DNA of 64,000 nt from Epiperipatus broadwayi. Its lineage: Eukaryota > Onychophora > Udeonychophora > Euonychophora > Peripatidae. Positions 34,951 through 46,455 of this stretch are shown here, piece after piece; position 1 is the stretch's first letter, and every line of letters starts with the position of its first letter. The stretch covers positions 184,001 to 248,000 of the forward strand of contig JAQFVV010012510.1 of assembly GCA_028023455.1 (NCBI GenBank), in the 5' to 3' direction. The notes under the pieces were generated by a model, which did not search any database, was not told the DNA's origin, and saw only the letters and a list, made by a program, of their open reading frames with translations. The translations under genes and the position numbers were made by a program.

Positions 34951-35112
34951 GATTTATTTATAGTCAAAATAAGAGTCATAGATCACATGACCCTATTCTC
35001 TTAAGCTTATAAGTTATAAACAATGAGAATTGTCAATTCCTCAACAAGCTTTGTGGTAAATGCTTAGCTAGAGAAAGCATTTAAAATATCTCTGTCAGGT
35101 CCCCCCTCCAAA

Positions 35113-35156
35113 ACATCTGACCATGGTTTCATGCTTTGGCATGCCTTAGAGAGGTG
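35113..35156 (-). ncRNA. Hammerhead ribozyme, family A, compensated stem II
   Basis: Minus strand: stem I ACCUCU, core CUAAGGC (two changes from CUGANGA), stem II AUGC-CAAA-GCAU, intact GAAA, palindromic ACCAUGGU, GUC, then AGAUGU. Stem II differs from the family form on both strands and still pairs. Confidence 0.6.
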
Positions 35157-35182
35157 CTAGGATCTAGTGTCTGAACCTATCC

Positions 35183-35209
35183 AGAGCACGAAACCATGGT
35201 CAGAGGGTT
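35183..35209 (+). ncRNA. Hammerhead 3' half, family A
   Basis: Plus strand GAGCAC, GAAA, CCAUGGUC, AGAGGG: second strand of stem II, GAAA, stem III, cleavage triplet and stem I strand. The CUGANGA core and first strand of stem II are absent because the inversion point lies just upstream. A matching truncated half sits at 15543-15563. Confidence 0.6.
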
Positions 35210-35314
35210 GGGGGGGGGGCTGACAGAGATATTTTAAATGTTTTCTTTAGCTAAGCATTTATCACAAAGCATGTTGAGGAATTGGCAATTTTCATTGTTT
35301 ATGATTTATTTATA

Positions 35315-37310
35315 TCTGTAACCTCTTCTTTAAGAGAATTGTATGCCTCAGTAATATGACAATTAATTACTGTTGAGTACCTGTTGAAATTTAATACCTA
35401 GTTTTTTATAATTGTGGCCTCCAAAAAAAAAAAAAGAAAAGCTCATAAACTTTTCATTTAATCACAAATCAAAAACTCCCATCAAATTAGAACTTTTATA
35501 AATACATAAATTTTATATAATAAAACACATTATTATGCTAGCATCAAAATTTTTTTAAAAAAACTTCCAATTATCAAAGTTGATAGTCATTTTAAAAACA
35601 CACGTTATGTTGTTAATTTACTAACACTATGTGTGATAAAAAGACAAACAGCATTCTGCCAGAGATGAACTCTAGGCTGCTAAACTGTCAGTTCCTGAAG
35701 GTTTATATATATTGGTTTATCATTAGCTCAAAATAACTAAATAATCATTTATAAACCAGTAATTGGATGATTTATCTGGGTTTTTTTATGCAACAGCACA
35801 CAAACATTTCTAACTGGTTTGAAAATCCTTACCTACCTCAAAATATTATCAAGTTCTGCCTGAATTTGGTAAAACATTAGGATATACTAATCTTATACCA
35901 TAAAGCATTTTTTAAATGTGTGCTGTATGTGGGCGCAATGCTTGAAAATTTAAAACCTGTTATTACATTTTATTGTTTAATTTAAAAGAATATCATTGCA
36001 TTATAATCAATCATGCACCATAAGGCATGGAAGCGCAAATGTGTATGTGCGCTATGCTAGCAACATTTGTTTACGTCTTAACCTACTTATACTCTAATTT
36101 AGAAGAATATCATAAATTAGAGTTCCTAGAACTTAATTCAGTCATCTATTTAAAAAAAATTTGACGTAATATTTTTTGTTCTTTTATATTTATTTTCATA
36201 GATGATTATCTTACGATATCTTGGATTTCTATACTATACTCATTATTAAATACGTTTGTTAAAGTTACAAGTTCTAACCTAATAATAAAATTATTACCCC
36301 CACCCAAAACTAAAGATTATTCACATAACAAAGTGAATATGAACATGTTAAACACCCATTGTTTCTAATTGTATTGGTATGTAACTGACCTTTAGGTTTT
36401 TTGAGGGGAAAGGGAGGGGGGTGGAGTAATAATTTTATTATTTGGCTAGAGTTTGTAGATTTAATTAATTAATTTTTAGTTTCGCTTTGTGCATTTAATT
36501 AATACATACAGACGCGCAAAGAACTTGAATTTATTAGCGTTTATATGTTGTGAGTATTGTACAATAAGAAGTATTACTTTTTGTTTATTAAAATACTTTT
36601 TTTAATGTTGTAAATTATAGATTTGTTTTTCTAAACAGTTAAAAAAAAATATTAATAAATATTTCAGATATTTTATTAAAAAAAAATTCACTCAAGTGAA
36701 TTTATGTATATCTATAATCAATGAAGTTGAACATATTTTTTTTTTTTTTATTCTCTTCAAAATCAAAGTATTTTACTTATTTAATTCATCTTCTTTTATT
36801 TTTATGAGTCAGTTATAGCGTATTGAAGACAAATAAATTAACTTTTCCAATTTCCAAATAAAAATCTACTTAATATTTTAAACCTTCTGTTGGAAAAATG
36901 TTTCAGTTAGAGATAATTGCTGTACGAGTTAAATTATGGATTTATTTATTATTTAAAGAGTAATACCGCTGGTTAATTCGAACTGAATTACTTAACAAAT
37001 GACAAGAACTAAATTAATATTATTTGTAATTTAAAATTTTATTGAATTATTTATTAATTTGAGCATTTAAAAAAAAAGATATATGACACTTTATAGAACT
37101 TATATGTTGATATATATATAGTATATATTTAAGTAAGATTTTGCAATGAAATTTTAGGAAGCGCCACATTGATGTCCTCAATTATGGGATTAATTTCTTA
37201 GGGCAAGAATAAAATTAATCAGGCCGTAACCAGTCATTTAAAAGACTAATGCGCTGACACAAATAAAATTATTATGCAAAAGTAAAAAAAAAAAAAAAGA
37301 CTCTTATAAT
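35315..37310. other. AT-rich DNA; one inverted-repeat element inside
   Basis: No gene is supported. The inverted repeat at 36265-36450 is listed separately. Confidence 0.35.
36265..36450. repeat. Inverted-repeat element with C/G-rich subterminal arms
   Basis: Left CCTAATAATAAAATTATTAC followed by CCCCACCC, and right GGGGTGGAG followed by TAATAATTTTATTATTTGG, form an inverted repeat around a roughly 100-bp spacer. It is possibly a MITE. No TSD was recognised. Confidence 0.45.
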
Positions 37311-37314
37311 AGTA

Positions 37315-37545
37315 TTTCTGTAGTGTAATTTTCATTATACCACTGTCAAACAAGATAGGGACTGATTTCTATCTGCTTTTAATACCTTGTGCAGAGGTGT
37401 GATCATAAACAAATGACCAAAGACATAAAGAATGTGTATGATCTCCAGAATGCATATTTTGTGCTAAACTAGCTCTCATCAGTTGGCCCAGATCACATTC
37501 TCTTATACATATCTTGTGGGAGAATGGTGTAGTGAAAATTACACT
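37315..37545. repeat. Family R3 single copy
   Basis: It begins TAGTGTAATTTTCATTATA and ends TGTAGTGAAAATTACACTA, an inverted terminal repeat of about 20 bp. The interior matches the left arm of the 12-kb fold-back ('gtgatcataaacaaatgacc', 'gttggcccagatcaca'). Confidence 0.65.
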
Positions 37546-37559
37546 ATATTATTCATTAA

Positions 37560-38245
37560 ATGGGTAATCTTTACAACTTATCTATGTAGTGCTACTTTTA
37601 GAACAAAATATCTTTTAAACTAAGAAGTTTTCTTGTTAGATGTTCTGAAAATTATTTTCAGAGTGTGCTTCATTAATATCACATTAAAATCAATGCTTTT
37701 TTATTTGAAAACATCATAAATATCAAATTTGTTTGCTGGTTGCCATCTAAGATTTTTATATTTCTTTATTGTGAATAAATGAAATTCTCAAAATGTAATT
37801 AGAACTGGTAATGAAAAAAGTTAATCTTACCTGTATTCAATCTGATTTGTGTGTGTGTGCATGCTATTCTGCCTATATAACATTAGAATTAAGGTAATAT
37901 GATAATTTGATACAATTTAAAAAAATAACATCAGTAAATGTTTAAAAAATGATAAGTTACATATGTTTTGAAAGAAATATGACAAAGTATGTTTTGATAT
38001 ATGAGTGTGGATTTTGAGCCTAGTATATATAATTCTTCCAAAAAAGACAAACAAAAACACAGGAATTAATAACAAACTTTTGACAATACTTTTCAAGTAA
38101 ATTTATATATAAAATTATAAATTAAAATAATCTCTATTTATACATGTTGTTAAATGAAGTATACAGACTATGTCAACAAAACCACTGCCTAGCCTTCATA
38201 GAATATTAATCTTAGTATCCATATGTCTAAAAATGTGAGTAATAT
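37560..38245. other. AT-rich DNA with nothing recognised
   Basis: No supported feature. Confidence 0.3.
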
Positions 38246-38258
38246 CTGATTCATTTTA

Positions 38259-39071
38259 AAACAGGCAGAACTCTCTATATGTATTGCCACTCAGTGCAAG
38301 CCAGAGTAATCAATGGATGCCAGAAGGCTTGTGCATAAAATCTCTATCTAGTGCCTACTCATCCGATATCCTCAGACTAGTTACATCTGCATAATAGAAT
38401 GAGGTGGAATGTTATTATTGGTGGAAAATCTGCAGCATTTGAAATGGAAACTGATGTTAAACAAGGATGAGTCATAACTTCATCTTTGTTTTCTCATTTG
38501 GAATAATTTGTAGTTAGTTTTATGAAATAGGCCTCAAAATGATATATACTCTTAGTGAAGGAGTTTTTAATTGGAACCCTTTAAAAGCAAGAAAACATTT
38601 GGCTTAGAATGTAAAATCTCCAAATTAATAAAGATTTTATGAACATGTTATGATTGATTATATTCTTTTGGGAAATTTAAATCTAGATATTTTATTTTAT
38701 ACAAACTGTACTCCAATTCTTCAACCATCCATCCAATTGAAAATCTGATGATGATTGGATACATGGAGAATGTAAGGAATATTACTTAAAGATTTGTTGG
38801 ATTATATAAAAGATAAAGAAGTTCTGAAGAATATTTCAGGGGCAATCAAAACTGTGAAGATGGTTGTTATGTAAGCATTGTACTAAAAATAAAGGATTTT
38901 TGAGGGATATCGGATGAGTAGGCACTAGATTGGGGATTTTATGCACAAACCTTCTGGCATCCATTGATTACTCTGTCTTGCACTGAGTGGCAATATGTAT
39001 AGAGAGTTTTGCCTGTTTTAATAACAGTTAAGAGCAAGCATAAGAAATAGTGATCATGTGATGTTTATTGG
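38259..39071. mobile_element. Family B arms flanking a LINE RT fragment, 13-bp TSD
   Basis: The 813-bp insertion is bounded by perfect CTGATTCATTTTA (38246-38258, 39072-39084). Inverted arms (about 38259-38385 and 38901-39019) are family B sequence. Between them lies plus-strand LINE RT sequence. The right arm's homology starts at TGAGG, exactly the nucleotide after the hammerhead cleavage site; the left arm breaks off just beyond ACTAGTC. One TSD pair shows a single insertion, resembling an inversion made during target-primed reverse transcription. Confidence 0.75.
38395..38700 (+). pseudogene. LINE reverse-transcriptase fragment
   Basis: The plus strand reads MRWNVIIGGKSAAFEMETDVKQG, then a stop, then a degraded segment, then VFNWNPLKARKH in another frame. 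In intact LINEs these blocks are 'M...V.VGG....F.VKTGVKQGCV.APTLFS' and 'G..FNL.RL.AKTK'. It is a short internal piece of RT with stops and frame changes, trapped between family B arms. It could come from the autonomous partner that mobilises these repeats (inference). Confidence 0.65.
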
Positions 39072-39404
39072 CTGATTCATTTTACTTGTACAGTTAAGAT
39101 TTATCAATAATTAATACTGGAAAACTAATTTTCACTTCTTAATGTAAGTCTAGTACAACTATAAAACAAGTACAGAACTTCAAATGGTAATTATATAATT
39201 CATGATAATAACATATTAGAAATTTAATGGACAGAAAAAGAAATTACATAGATAGATAAGAATTGAATGTTTGCCTGAAGATTTGTGATGATGCCATTTT
39301 AGTAGTAATTATATATTGGCTTATTTCTATCATCTAATATTAAATATTGAATTACTTTGGAAAAATTCAAACTTTATTTAAATTTTCCATATATCTTCAA
39401 CTGT

Positions 39405-39552
39405 TAGTAATAGTATGGAGTTAGTAAGTAATGTCACATTTCAGGTGACACTATTCTCCCCTCGTCTTCAGGTGTTTTTGGCTCAACCAGTAACAGTCCT
39501 AGCATAGAAATTGCTTTAACAAACTGTGCTATTCTACCAAAGGCAAAAATCA
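39405..39552 (-). repeat. SINE-A, decayed copy
   Basis: The minus strand reads GCCTTTGGTAGAATAGCACA and later ACACCTGAAGACGAGGGGAG, matching in order the head and the CTGAAGA body block of the 5.2-kb element. Confidence 0.6.
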
Positions 39553-39553
39553 G

Positions 39554-39900
39554 TCAAAATCTCATACGAGGAACATGCTGATTTCTCCATTTTTTCCTAA
39601 GGGCAAAGTTAATCTGTGATTTCCAGACATTATATACTATCACACTGTTTTGATTTATGGTGTTATTTGCCCTTGTCATGTGAGAAACATCTTTGAATTT
39701 TCTTATTGTATATTTTCTTCTCCAACTAATTTTTATATTTTCCCAATTGAACATATATTCATTGATAAACACATGGGCTGCTACTTTAGATATATTAATT
39801 TTCCCTTTTCTAATCATCAGTTTATGCTCTTTCAATCATTTCCTGCTCAAATGACTGATCTCATCAATATTCATTCTTCCACATTCACATAGTCTTTCAT
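39554..39900 (-). pseudogene. Penelope-like GIY-YIG endonuclease remnant
   Basis: The 93-residue open frame on the minus strand begins KEHKLMIRKGKINISKVAAH, continues FNWENIKI, and ends in YNVWKSQI. Just upstream, across a stop, CECGRMNIDEISHLSRK corresponds to the 'C.CGR.YIGETGR.LS.RL' block. This order (YIGETGR-like, KEH, AVA.H, ..W....I) is that of the C-terminal GIY-YIG domain of Penelope-like retroelements. The YIGETGR residues are altered, so the nuclease is dead. The RT domain is not recognisable upstream. Confidence 0.7.
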
Positions 39901-39909
39901 AGGTGCAAT

Positions 39910-41538
39910 TTTTTGTTTTTCAGCAATTCAAGTCTAGATTTTGTAAATATTAAAATTTCTCATAGTATGATAGGTCTTTGGAAAACTGGTCAGTTATTAT
40001 ATTGATTGAAGATTTACTTTAATTGACTGTAATTCCTGATATGTATGATTACACTAGAGTACCAATATTTTTTTTCTTTTAATATTTCTGGTTGAGTGAA
40101 CAGTTTTATTAAAGACAGCTCATGAAAGGTTGTTCTATGCAGATCTTTCTTTTTTCCAAATCATTGAATTCTGAAAAAATTCATTTTGTTCTGTTTTCAT
40201 AGTGATAGTATAATCTCATGTTTTGTGTTTCTGGTGTGGTGAGAATTAAAAGTTGGATGAAAATCCAAAACAAAATTGAAATGTTTAAAACTCTGTCATG
40301 TTCTCATATGATAAATTTTAGATATGTAGATTAATTTGAATAGAAGTGAGGCTCCTATTTTGATATTTGGAAATGAGATGCTTTGGATTGGCCAGAGATT
40401 TGGAAATTTTTAGATAGAATAGATACATGTGCATTGTATGATGAATGGTGGATAGCAAATGACACCATTCAAGAAGATATGAATGGATTTTTTTTAATAG
40501 GAGGGGGAGTTCAAAGTAAATTTTAAAATTTTGGAAGATTACAATATATGAATGAAAATAATTACTAAAAAATATTATTTACTTGGATAATTTGGAGTAA
40601 GGCAACAAACACAATGAATTACATTTTACAATGTGCAAAGTTAATAGATAATCAATTTATTTTTATGTAAGAAATAGGATAAATATTTAGACTATTGTAT
40701 TACAGTGTAAATATAAAAGATGAAAAAAGAGAATAGATATAATGGTTAAGAAAAAGAGATAAGGTTGTGGAAATTGAATATGGATAAAAAAACACTTTTG
40801 ATTTAAATATTAGACAGATAGCAGGGCATGTGAAACCTCAAGCATGTATATGTTTGCACATATATATTTAAAGTTCAAAAGAAAAGTAGAAATGAACAGA
40901 GATAAAATTTAATGTCTATAATTATTTAAAATAAAGTTTATATAACTAAAATATGATTCAGTAATCATATTTTTTGATATTTTTGAAATATGATAATTTA
41001 TTTAAAATTAATTGTAAAAAAAAAGTTCTGTATTTAATAGAAATGTTTCATTTGATTTATTTGTGATTTTAATAAAAACTACATTTTTAAAATAACAAAA
41101 ATCTATTTTTATCTAAAACAATATTTTTTTTTCTATATGTTTTACTTAAAAAAATTAAGAAACAATTGCTTAATTAAATTATTTTTGGTTAAAATAGAAA
41201 CAATTGTAATTTAATTATAATTTTCCTTTTATATTGATTAAAAATAAAAATACCTTGTTGATCTTTCTGTTTATATATTTCATGGCATCTATTATAAATG
41301 TTGGTTACAATTGCTACATTGTTCGAGTTAGAACTTCCAGAGACATTTATCAGGATGGTTTTTTGTAATGTTTCATAGCTCAATATGTGTGTAGACATTT
41401 TCTGCCACAGCTGAAGTTCGTTATAGATGGTGAACTGAATTAAGAACTACTAACATTTTATAAATTGTAATAGTTACCCCTTGCTGTGAATTAAAAAATA
41501 AGATATATGCAATCTTTTGAAGAATTTTTATTTATTTT
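39910..41538. other. AT-rich DNA with nothing recognised
   Basis: The RT of the Penelope-like remnant should lie in the first part of this block, but I could not read it. No other feature is supported. Confidence 0.3.
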
Positions 41539-41552
41539 AATTATACATAATT

Positions 41553-41656
41553 TTTTTTTCCATGTGTCATAGCATCAGCCGGGAAGCGAACCTGCTAACC
41601 AGGGACAACTGCTTGTAAAGCAGCTGTGCTGACCTCTCGACCACCAACGCTTGACT
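41553..41656 (-). repeat. tRNA-like SINE with 14-bp TSD
   Basis: It is flanked by AATTATACATAATT and AATCATACATAATT (41539-41552, 41657-41670; one mismatch). The minus strand starts AAGCGTTGGTGGTCGAGAGG, has the arm CTGCTTTACAAGCAG, B box AGGTTCGCTTCCC, and ends TATGACACATGG plus an A run. Same subfamily as 10994-11095. Confidence 0.8.
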
Positions 41657-41670
41657 AATCATACATAATT

Positions 41671-44380
41671 GCAGTCAAAAAAATCTGACTTTAAAAATAG
41701 AAATCTGTTGTATAAAGTTGTTGTTTTTTGTTTTAAATTGTTTATTTTTTTTTTGGAAGGTGTTGAGATTAAAATTTTTTACTCACATTTAAGAAATAAG
41801 TTATTTTAAATTTTAAAAAAATGCTTGAAATATTAAAGGCAATTATTATAGGTTTAATATTTGTCAAAGAATATTTATGTGTTGATATCTATATAAAAAA
41901 ACAAGGGAGATATAAGATTTTAAATTTAATAAAATTATATAAAGGATTTAATTATTTAAGTTTATATTTTTATTATTTTTGTTAATATTTAAGTTACATT
42001 TAGAAGTAGTTGAACACAAAGCTTTCGAAAACAAATGTTCAAAGTGTTATATGTGTGTGGGTATGCAAAGCAGGTAATGGACAATCTTCGTGTCACATGG
42101 CTGCTAGGAGATGATCTCTCAAGATAACTATAGTAGTTTGGACATCATTAATTTTGCAGTAAGGGGGGGGGTGTTTACACTTTAAAAAAACTTTTGACTT
42201 GATATTAAATTTTGGATCCAAATAGATAGTTTTTTTTTAATACAGTTTTTAAAAACTGGCAATAATATTAAAGTTATTAGCCGTAATAGTCAGCTAGATA
42301 AAAATAGTCCAATATGGCTTGTGAAGCCTCTGTTCCAGTTGCTTACAATACAGCCAAGTTTCCATCAAGTATTAATCTTAAAATAAACCAAAAGCCTAAA
42401 ATAACATCCTATCTAAAAAAATAAAATTATCTTTTCTAAACCTAAGCATTGAAGAAGTTACCTTTTAAAGATCTTGCATGGACATATTCATAGTTTGTCA
42501 ACATTTCCAAGAATTCTTAAATTTTTATGTCATCTACAGTCTAATGGTCTACAAAACAAGTTTTGAGAATAATAGACTTTTTATCTAGAATGTGTAAATT
42601 TTAACCAAGATGAAACTTTCTTTTAGTAATCTTCACTTTCCTAGTTCATCCACAATTATCACCTGGAAAACCCATTAAAAATCAAATTGAAAATGAACAT
42701 TGAATTTAGAACTTTAGATTAAAAAAAGAAATAAAGACATTACTTTCATTAATAATAATTTTATTATGAATTATTGCTATGCATTTTTTTTCTCTTTTAG
42801 ATCTCCCAAAGAAATGTTCTTTTAAAACAACAAAGGTAATATTAAAAAAAAATTATATATGTAATTCATGTTTGCAAACATCCCATATAATAATTTTGGT
42901 ATGAATGGTTATGCTTATTAAGGGTTATATAATAATTATTAAAATTTATTATTGTTATAAGTTAAATCTTATACATTTGTCATTCCAGGGTAAAAAGAAT
43001 TGTGTTGATATGTAGTGATTTGTTAAGGATACAAGTACTAGAAATAAGGCATTGGTAAACTTAGTTTATTATGCAAATGAGTTGATAGTGATCTTTGCAT
43101 AATTAGCATTGTCATACATGGTAGTATATATAATTTTTATTTGTATAAAAAATGGTGATTGACCAAGAGATGGTGAATTCCTATTATTATGAGCTGATTT
43201 TATCTGAGAGATACAAATTCCTCTCATTGTGTAGCTATTTCATTTTTCATGTAAGAGATGATAAAATTCCTCTTATTATATGTTCACTGAGAATGTATAT
43301 GAATACATGTAGCAATATGTTTATGTTACTTTTGCCATTTTATTAAATAGGCTTTCTTATGATCCTAAGGAGTCTTTTGAGAAGTTGACTTTATTATATT
43401 TGTATGAGTAGATAAGTTTGATGTATTATTAAAAGGGACTTTTATCTATGAAATACATGTAGAAACTATATTGTAAATTAATTATTTATTTTATTAGCAA
43501 ATAATTATAATATTCTTTTATATACTCTAGTTAATTTTTTTCCAGCTTATAGAAAGCAATGCTGAATGTAAATAGCAGCATTTCACTTTGGATTTTTTTT
43601 AATAGCTGTAGTAACTTTATAAATATGGTTGTTAATAATAATATGAAATCATTTAAATGTCAATAAAATGTATATATTTTTAATTAAATTTGAGTTTCAT
43701 ATATTTTCATTTTTCATTTATAAGGTCAACACTTATCATTGATTTATAATCATATATATTAGATTTGTCATGGCATTTTGATATTTACTCTGAGATATTA
43801 AATATACATATACTAATATTTTCTTTTGTCTAGTCATATTAAATTGCTATTAGATATTACAACCCTGTAATATAAAAAAGAAAAGGATGATGTTTACATT
43901 TAAAGAAACTTTAGGATTATTTGTTTACTTATTCTAAATATATTTTGTAATCAATAAAATGACGCTTTGATTTTGATTTATATTTATTTACAATAGGTAC
44001 ATATGTAATAGAAGAGTATTAGATATAAAATACGTTTTAACTTTCATAAGTTTAGCTAGCCATAAGTGAGAGATTTATTATTATTGATCTATTATTTATA
44101 ATTACAGTTTTTAGCTTGCTCAATTCATAGGGAATATCAAATAAGAAAAGCCAACTTACTATCTTCATATTGTATGATACAGTTTTGCTATCCAAATACG
44201 TAGAACACTTGAGGAACCAGCTTCCTGCATAATTTACCATTACAATATATACATACACTAGCCAGGACATGTCATACTAACAATTTCCATGAGAAACTGC
44301 TAATCTTGATAATCCAGTGATACACATTGTATATATGCTAGTTTTTATGCATTAATCACAGACAAAATAAGTCTACTATC
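41671..44380. other. AT-rich DNA with nothing recognised
   Basis: No repeat family or coding sequence that I can support; the short frame at 43152-43346 shows no family features. Confidence 0.35.
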
Positions 44381-44393
44381 AGTATATATTGTA

Positions 44394-44666
44394 AACAAAA
44401 CAACACTCTCCATATAGTAGTGCCATCTTGTGCTAACAAGAGCAATCAATGGATGCCAGAAGGCTTGTGCATAAAATCCCTATCTAATGCCTACTCATCC
44501 AATATCCCCAGACTAGTTTCTGGCTTGTGGCCTTCATCAGTGAGGAGCCTTGGATCTGAGAGCACTGCACAAGATGGCACTACTATATGGAGAGTGTTGT
44601 TTTGTTTTGAATTGTTTAATAACAATTATTGTGCTAGTATGAGATAGTGATCATGAGATGTTTAGT
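44394..44666 (-). repeat. Hammerhead family B element, 39-bp terminal inverted repeats
   Basis: The insertion is bounded by perfect AGTATATATTGTA (44381-44393, 44667-44679). The perfect 39-bp inverted repeats are 44395-44433 and 44567-44605 (contain CTCCATATAGTAGTGCC). The interior has the family B block 'ggatgccagaaggcttgtgc', the hammerhead (minus strand), and a right tail with GTGATCATGAGATG shared with other copies. There is no coding capacity. Confidence 0.85.
44505..44546 (-). ncRNA. Hammerhead ribozyme, family B, best-preserved copy
   Basis: Minus strand: stem I UCCUCA, core CUGAUGA, stem II region A-GGC-CACAA-GCC-A (three G-C pairs, with an A-A mismatch at the 10.1/11.1 position), GAAA, stem III ACUAGU (palindromic, only 2 bp within one molecule), GUC, stem I partner UGGGGA (6 bp with one G-U). 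The whole invariant core is present. The tiny palindromic stem III suggests that it would work as a dimer. The A-A pair is unusual and may lower activity. Confidence 0.7.
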
Positions 44667-44956
44667 AGTATATATTGTACCATTCACAGTCTAATTTAAT
44701 GTTTATGGTTAGATTTAGGCCTTCTTCTACACACAAGAATGTGCAAGTTAATCAAGCCATAAAAAAGAAAATATATTCTGATCATTAAGGAGTCTGGATA
44801 TCTCAAGAACATAGCTATATTTCCTATTAACTGCCCTGATAATTATTATGATTTGAATTGCCAGCAGAATCAGTTTTTATTTATTTAGAAAGGGGTGCCA
44901 GAATGCTACACAAAAATTCACTGATCCATCACATCACGTCATCATTTACAAAGTTA

Positions 44957-45290
44957 TTTGAGTTTGGTAGCTGAGTTTGAAGACATTTAAATCTCTGAAA
45001 AGTTCAGATTTTCTACTCAATAGCTAAGTCTTAGATAAATACTGGATTTGGATTGGTATTTTTAGATCTAGTGTCTGAAACTATCCTAGCGCCTCTCTGT
45101 GGAGTGTCAAACTACGAAACCATTGGGCAGGGGTTTGGGTGTGATTTTCTGATAAAGATATTTTAAATGCTTTCTCTGGCTAAGCATTTATCACAAAACC
45201 TGTTGAGAAATTAGAAAAGCTCTTTGTTTATATTTTATAAGCTTAAAAAAATGGGATCATGTGATATATGACTCTATTTTTTATTTTTTA
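44957..45290 (+). repeat. Hammerhead family A repeat in duplication copy 1
   Basis: Family A sequence, with the hammerhead on the plus strand: 'gcatttatcacaaaacctgt', 'aaatgctttctctggctaag' and the end GGGATCATGTGATATATGAC. It is absent from the corresponding place in duplication copy 2 (near 47330). Confidence 0.75.
45091..45134 (+). ncRNA. Hammerhead ribozyme, family A, in duplication copy 1
   Basis: Stem I GCCUCU/AGGGGU (6 bp), core CUGUGGA (A6 changed to U), weakened stem II, intact GAAA, stem III ACCAUUGGG, triplet GGC in place of GUC. Recognisable but likely inactive. Confidence 0.55.
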
Positions 45291-46455
45291 TTGGGAATTA
45301 CATTTTCTTATTATTTTAAAGCTTTTATATAAAATTTGCCTGTGCTTAACTATCAAACAAGCATATTGGCAAAAGTAATTCTACATAATAAATTCTAATA
45401 AACTAATATTAATAACACACAATAAAAAGTTGATATTACAGATAAATATTTTATTATAATAAATTAAAATATTTAAAAGATAATTATTAAATAAAATTGG
45501 AAACATACATGCTAATCAAGATAATAATGTTAAATAATTAAATCAATTCTTATTACACTCTTAAGTTTCTTTTAGAAAGTTCTTTGAATAATAAATCTGC
45601 AAAAGTCTGTATCTGTAGTATATTATAAGCTTATAGTTTAGATTAGGTTGCAAACAATTAAGTCACAAATTGGGAATAAATAATCTTAGCTTACCGGTAT
45701 GTTTGTGTATATTATGTAATATATATGTATTTCTTGGGATCCTGAGTTCATTGGAAGTTAACTGATTTCTTTTGTCAACATTTTCACATTCCTTATTTGT
45801 TTTAAGGTTGTACTTAAAAGCTCTTTTGGGGTGACCTTTTCATTACAAAAGCCAGTTTCCACAATGCTTCATTCCCATTCCTGCATGAAGATTTTATTCA
45901 GCAGTTGAGTTGTATTCCTGGGCAGATGCATTTTACTACCCAGGACTCTCATGGGAATATCCAGTTAAAAAAACAAGACAAGAAGATCCTGATAGAAATT
46001 CTATTCTTTTTTTTTATATTCTAGATCCAGTTTTGAAGCTTCTGGTCATATTATTGTTATTAGAATGTGTAAATTGATAATCTTATACATTTATTTTTCT
46101 TTTTAGTTCCAAAGCCTTCTTTTTCTATGAATTACTTCAGCCATCTTTAATTAGCATTAAAACTTTTTTATGATGGTAATCTATTGCATTTATACTTCTT
46201 TGTTTATCTGGATAAATAATCGACATGTGCCTACATTCTTTTCCATTTTAACATTTATTTTTAATTAAACCGATAATATCAAAAAAATACATTTCATTGT
46301 ACATATTTTTAAAAAAAAATTATATTGACTAAAAAAAAAAAACTAAATTGCATCTTTTAAATGATCTTTAAATTTTATCTTTTTTTTAGCTTTTTTTTTA
46401 AAATATTACCAAATGCCAATATACTCATGAATAATACATATTTTAATATGGTTCA

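Larger units (their letters stand above)
34963..35302. repeat. Family A inverted dimer with 12-bp TSD
   Basis: It is flanked by perfect GATTTATTTATA (34951-34962, 35303-35314). The left part (34963-35160) is a family A copy with its hammerhead on the minus strand. The right part (35183-35302) is an inverted partial copy starting in the stem II loop. Shared blocks are 'gctagagaaagcatttaaaa' and 'caattcctcaacaagctttg'. The layout repeats that of the 15.5-kb insertion. Confidence 0.8.
44674..46455. repeat. Segmental duplication, copy 1
   Basis: It aligns with 47055-48435 in the same orientation. Shared landmarks include 'ttatggttagatttaggcct', 'acatagctatatttcct', 'aagcttatagttta' and 'ccaaatgccaatatactcat'. 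Copy 1 has an extra family A repeat (44957-45290). Divergence is substantial, so the duplication is old. No gene is evident in either copy. Confidence 0.8.
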
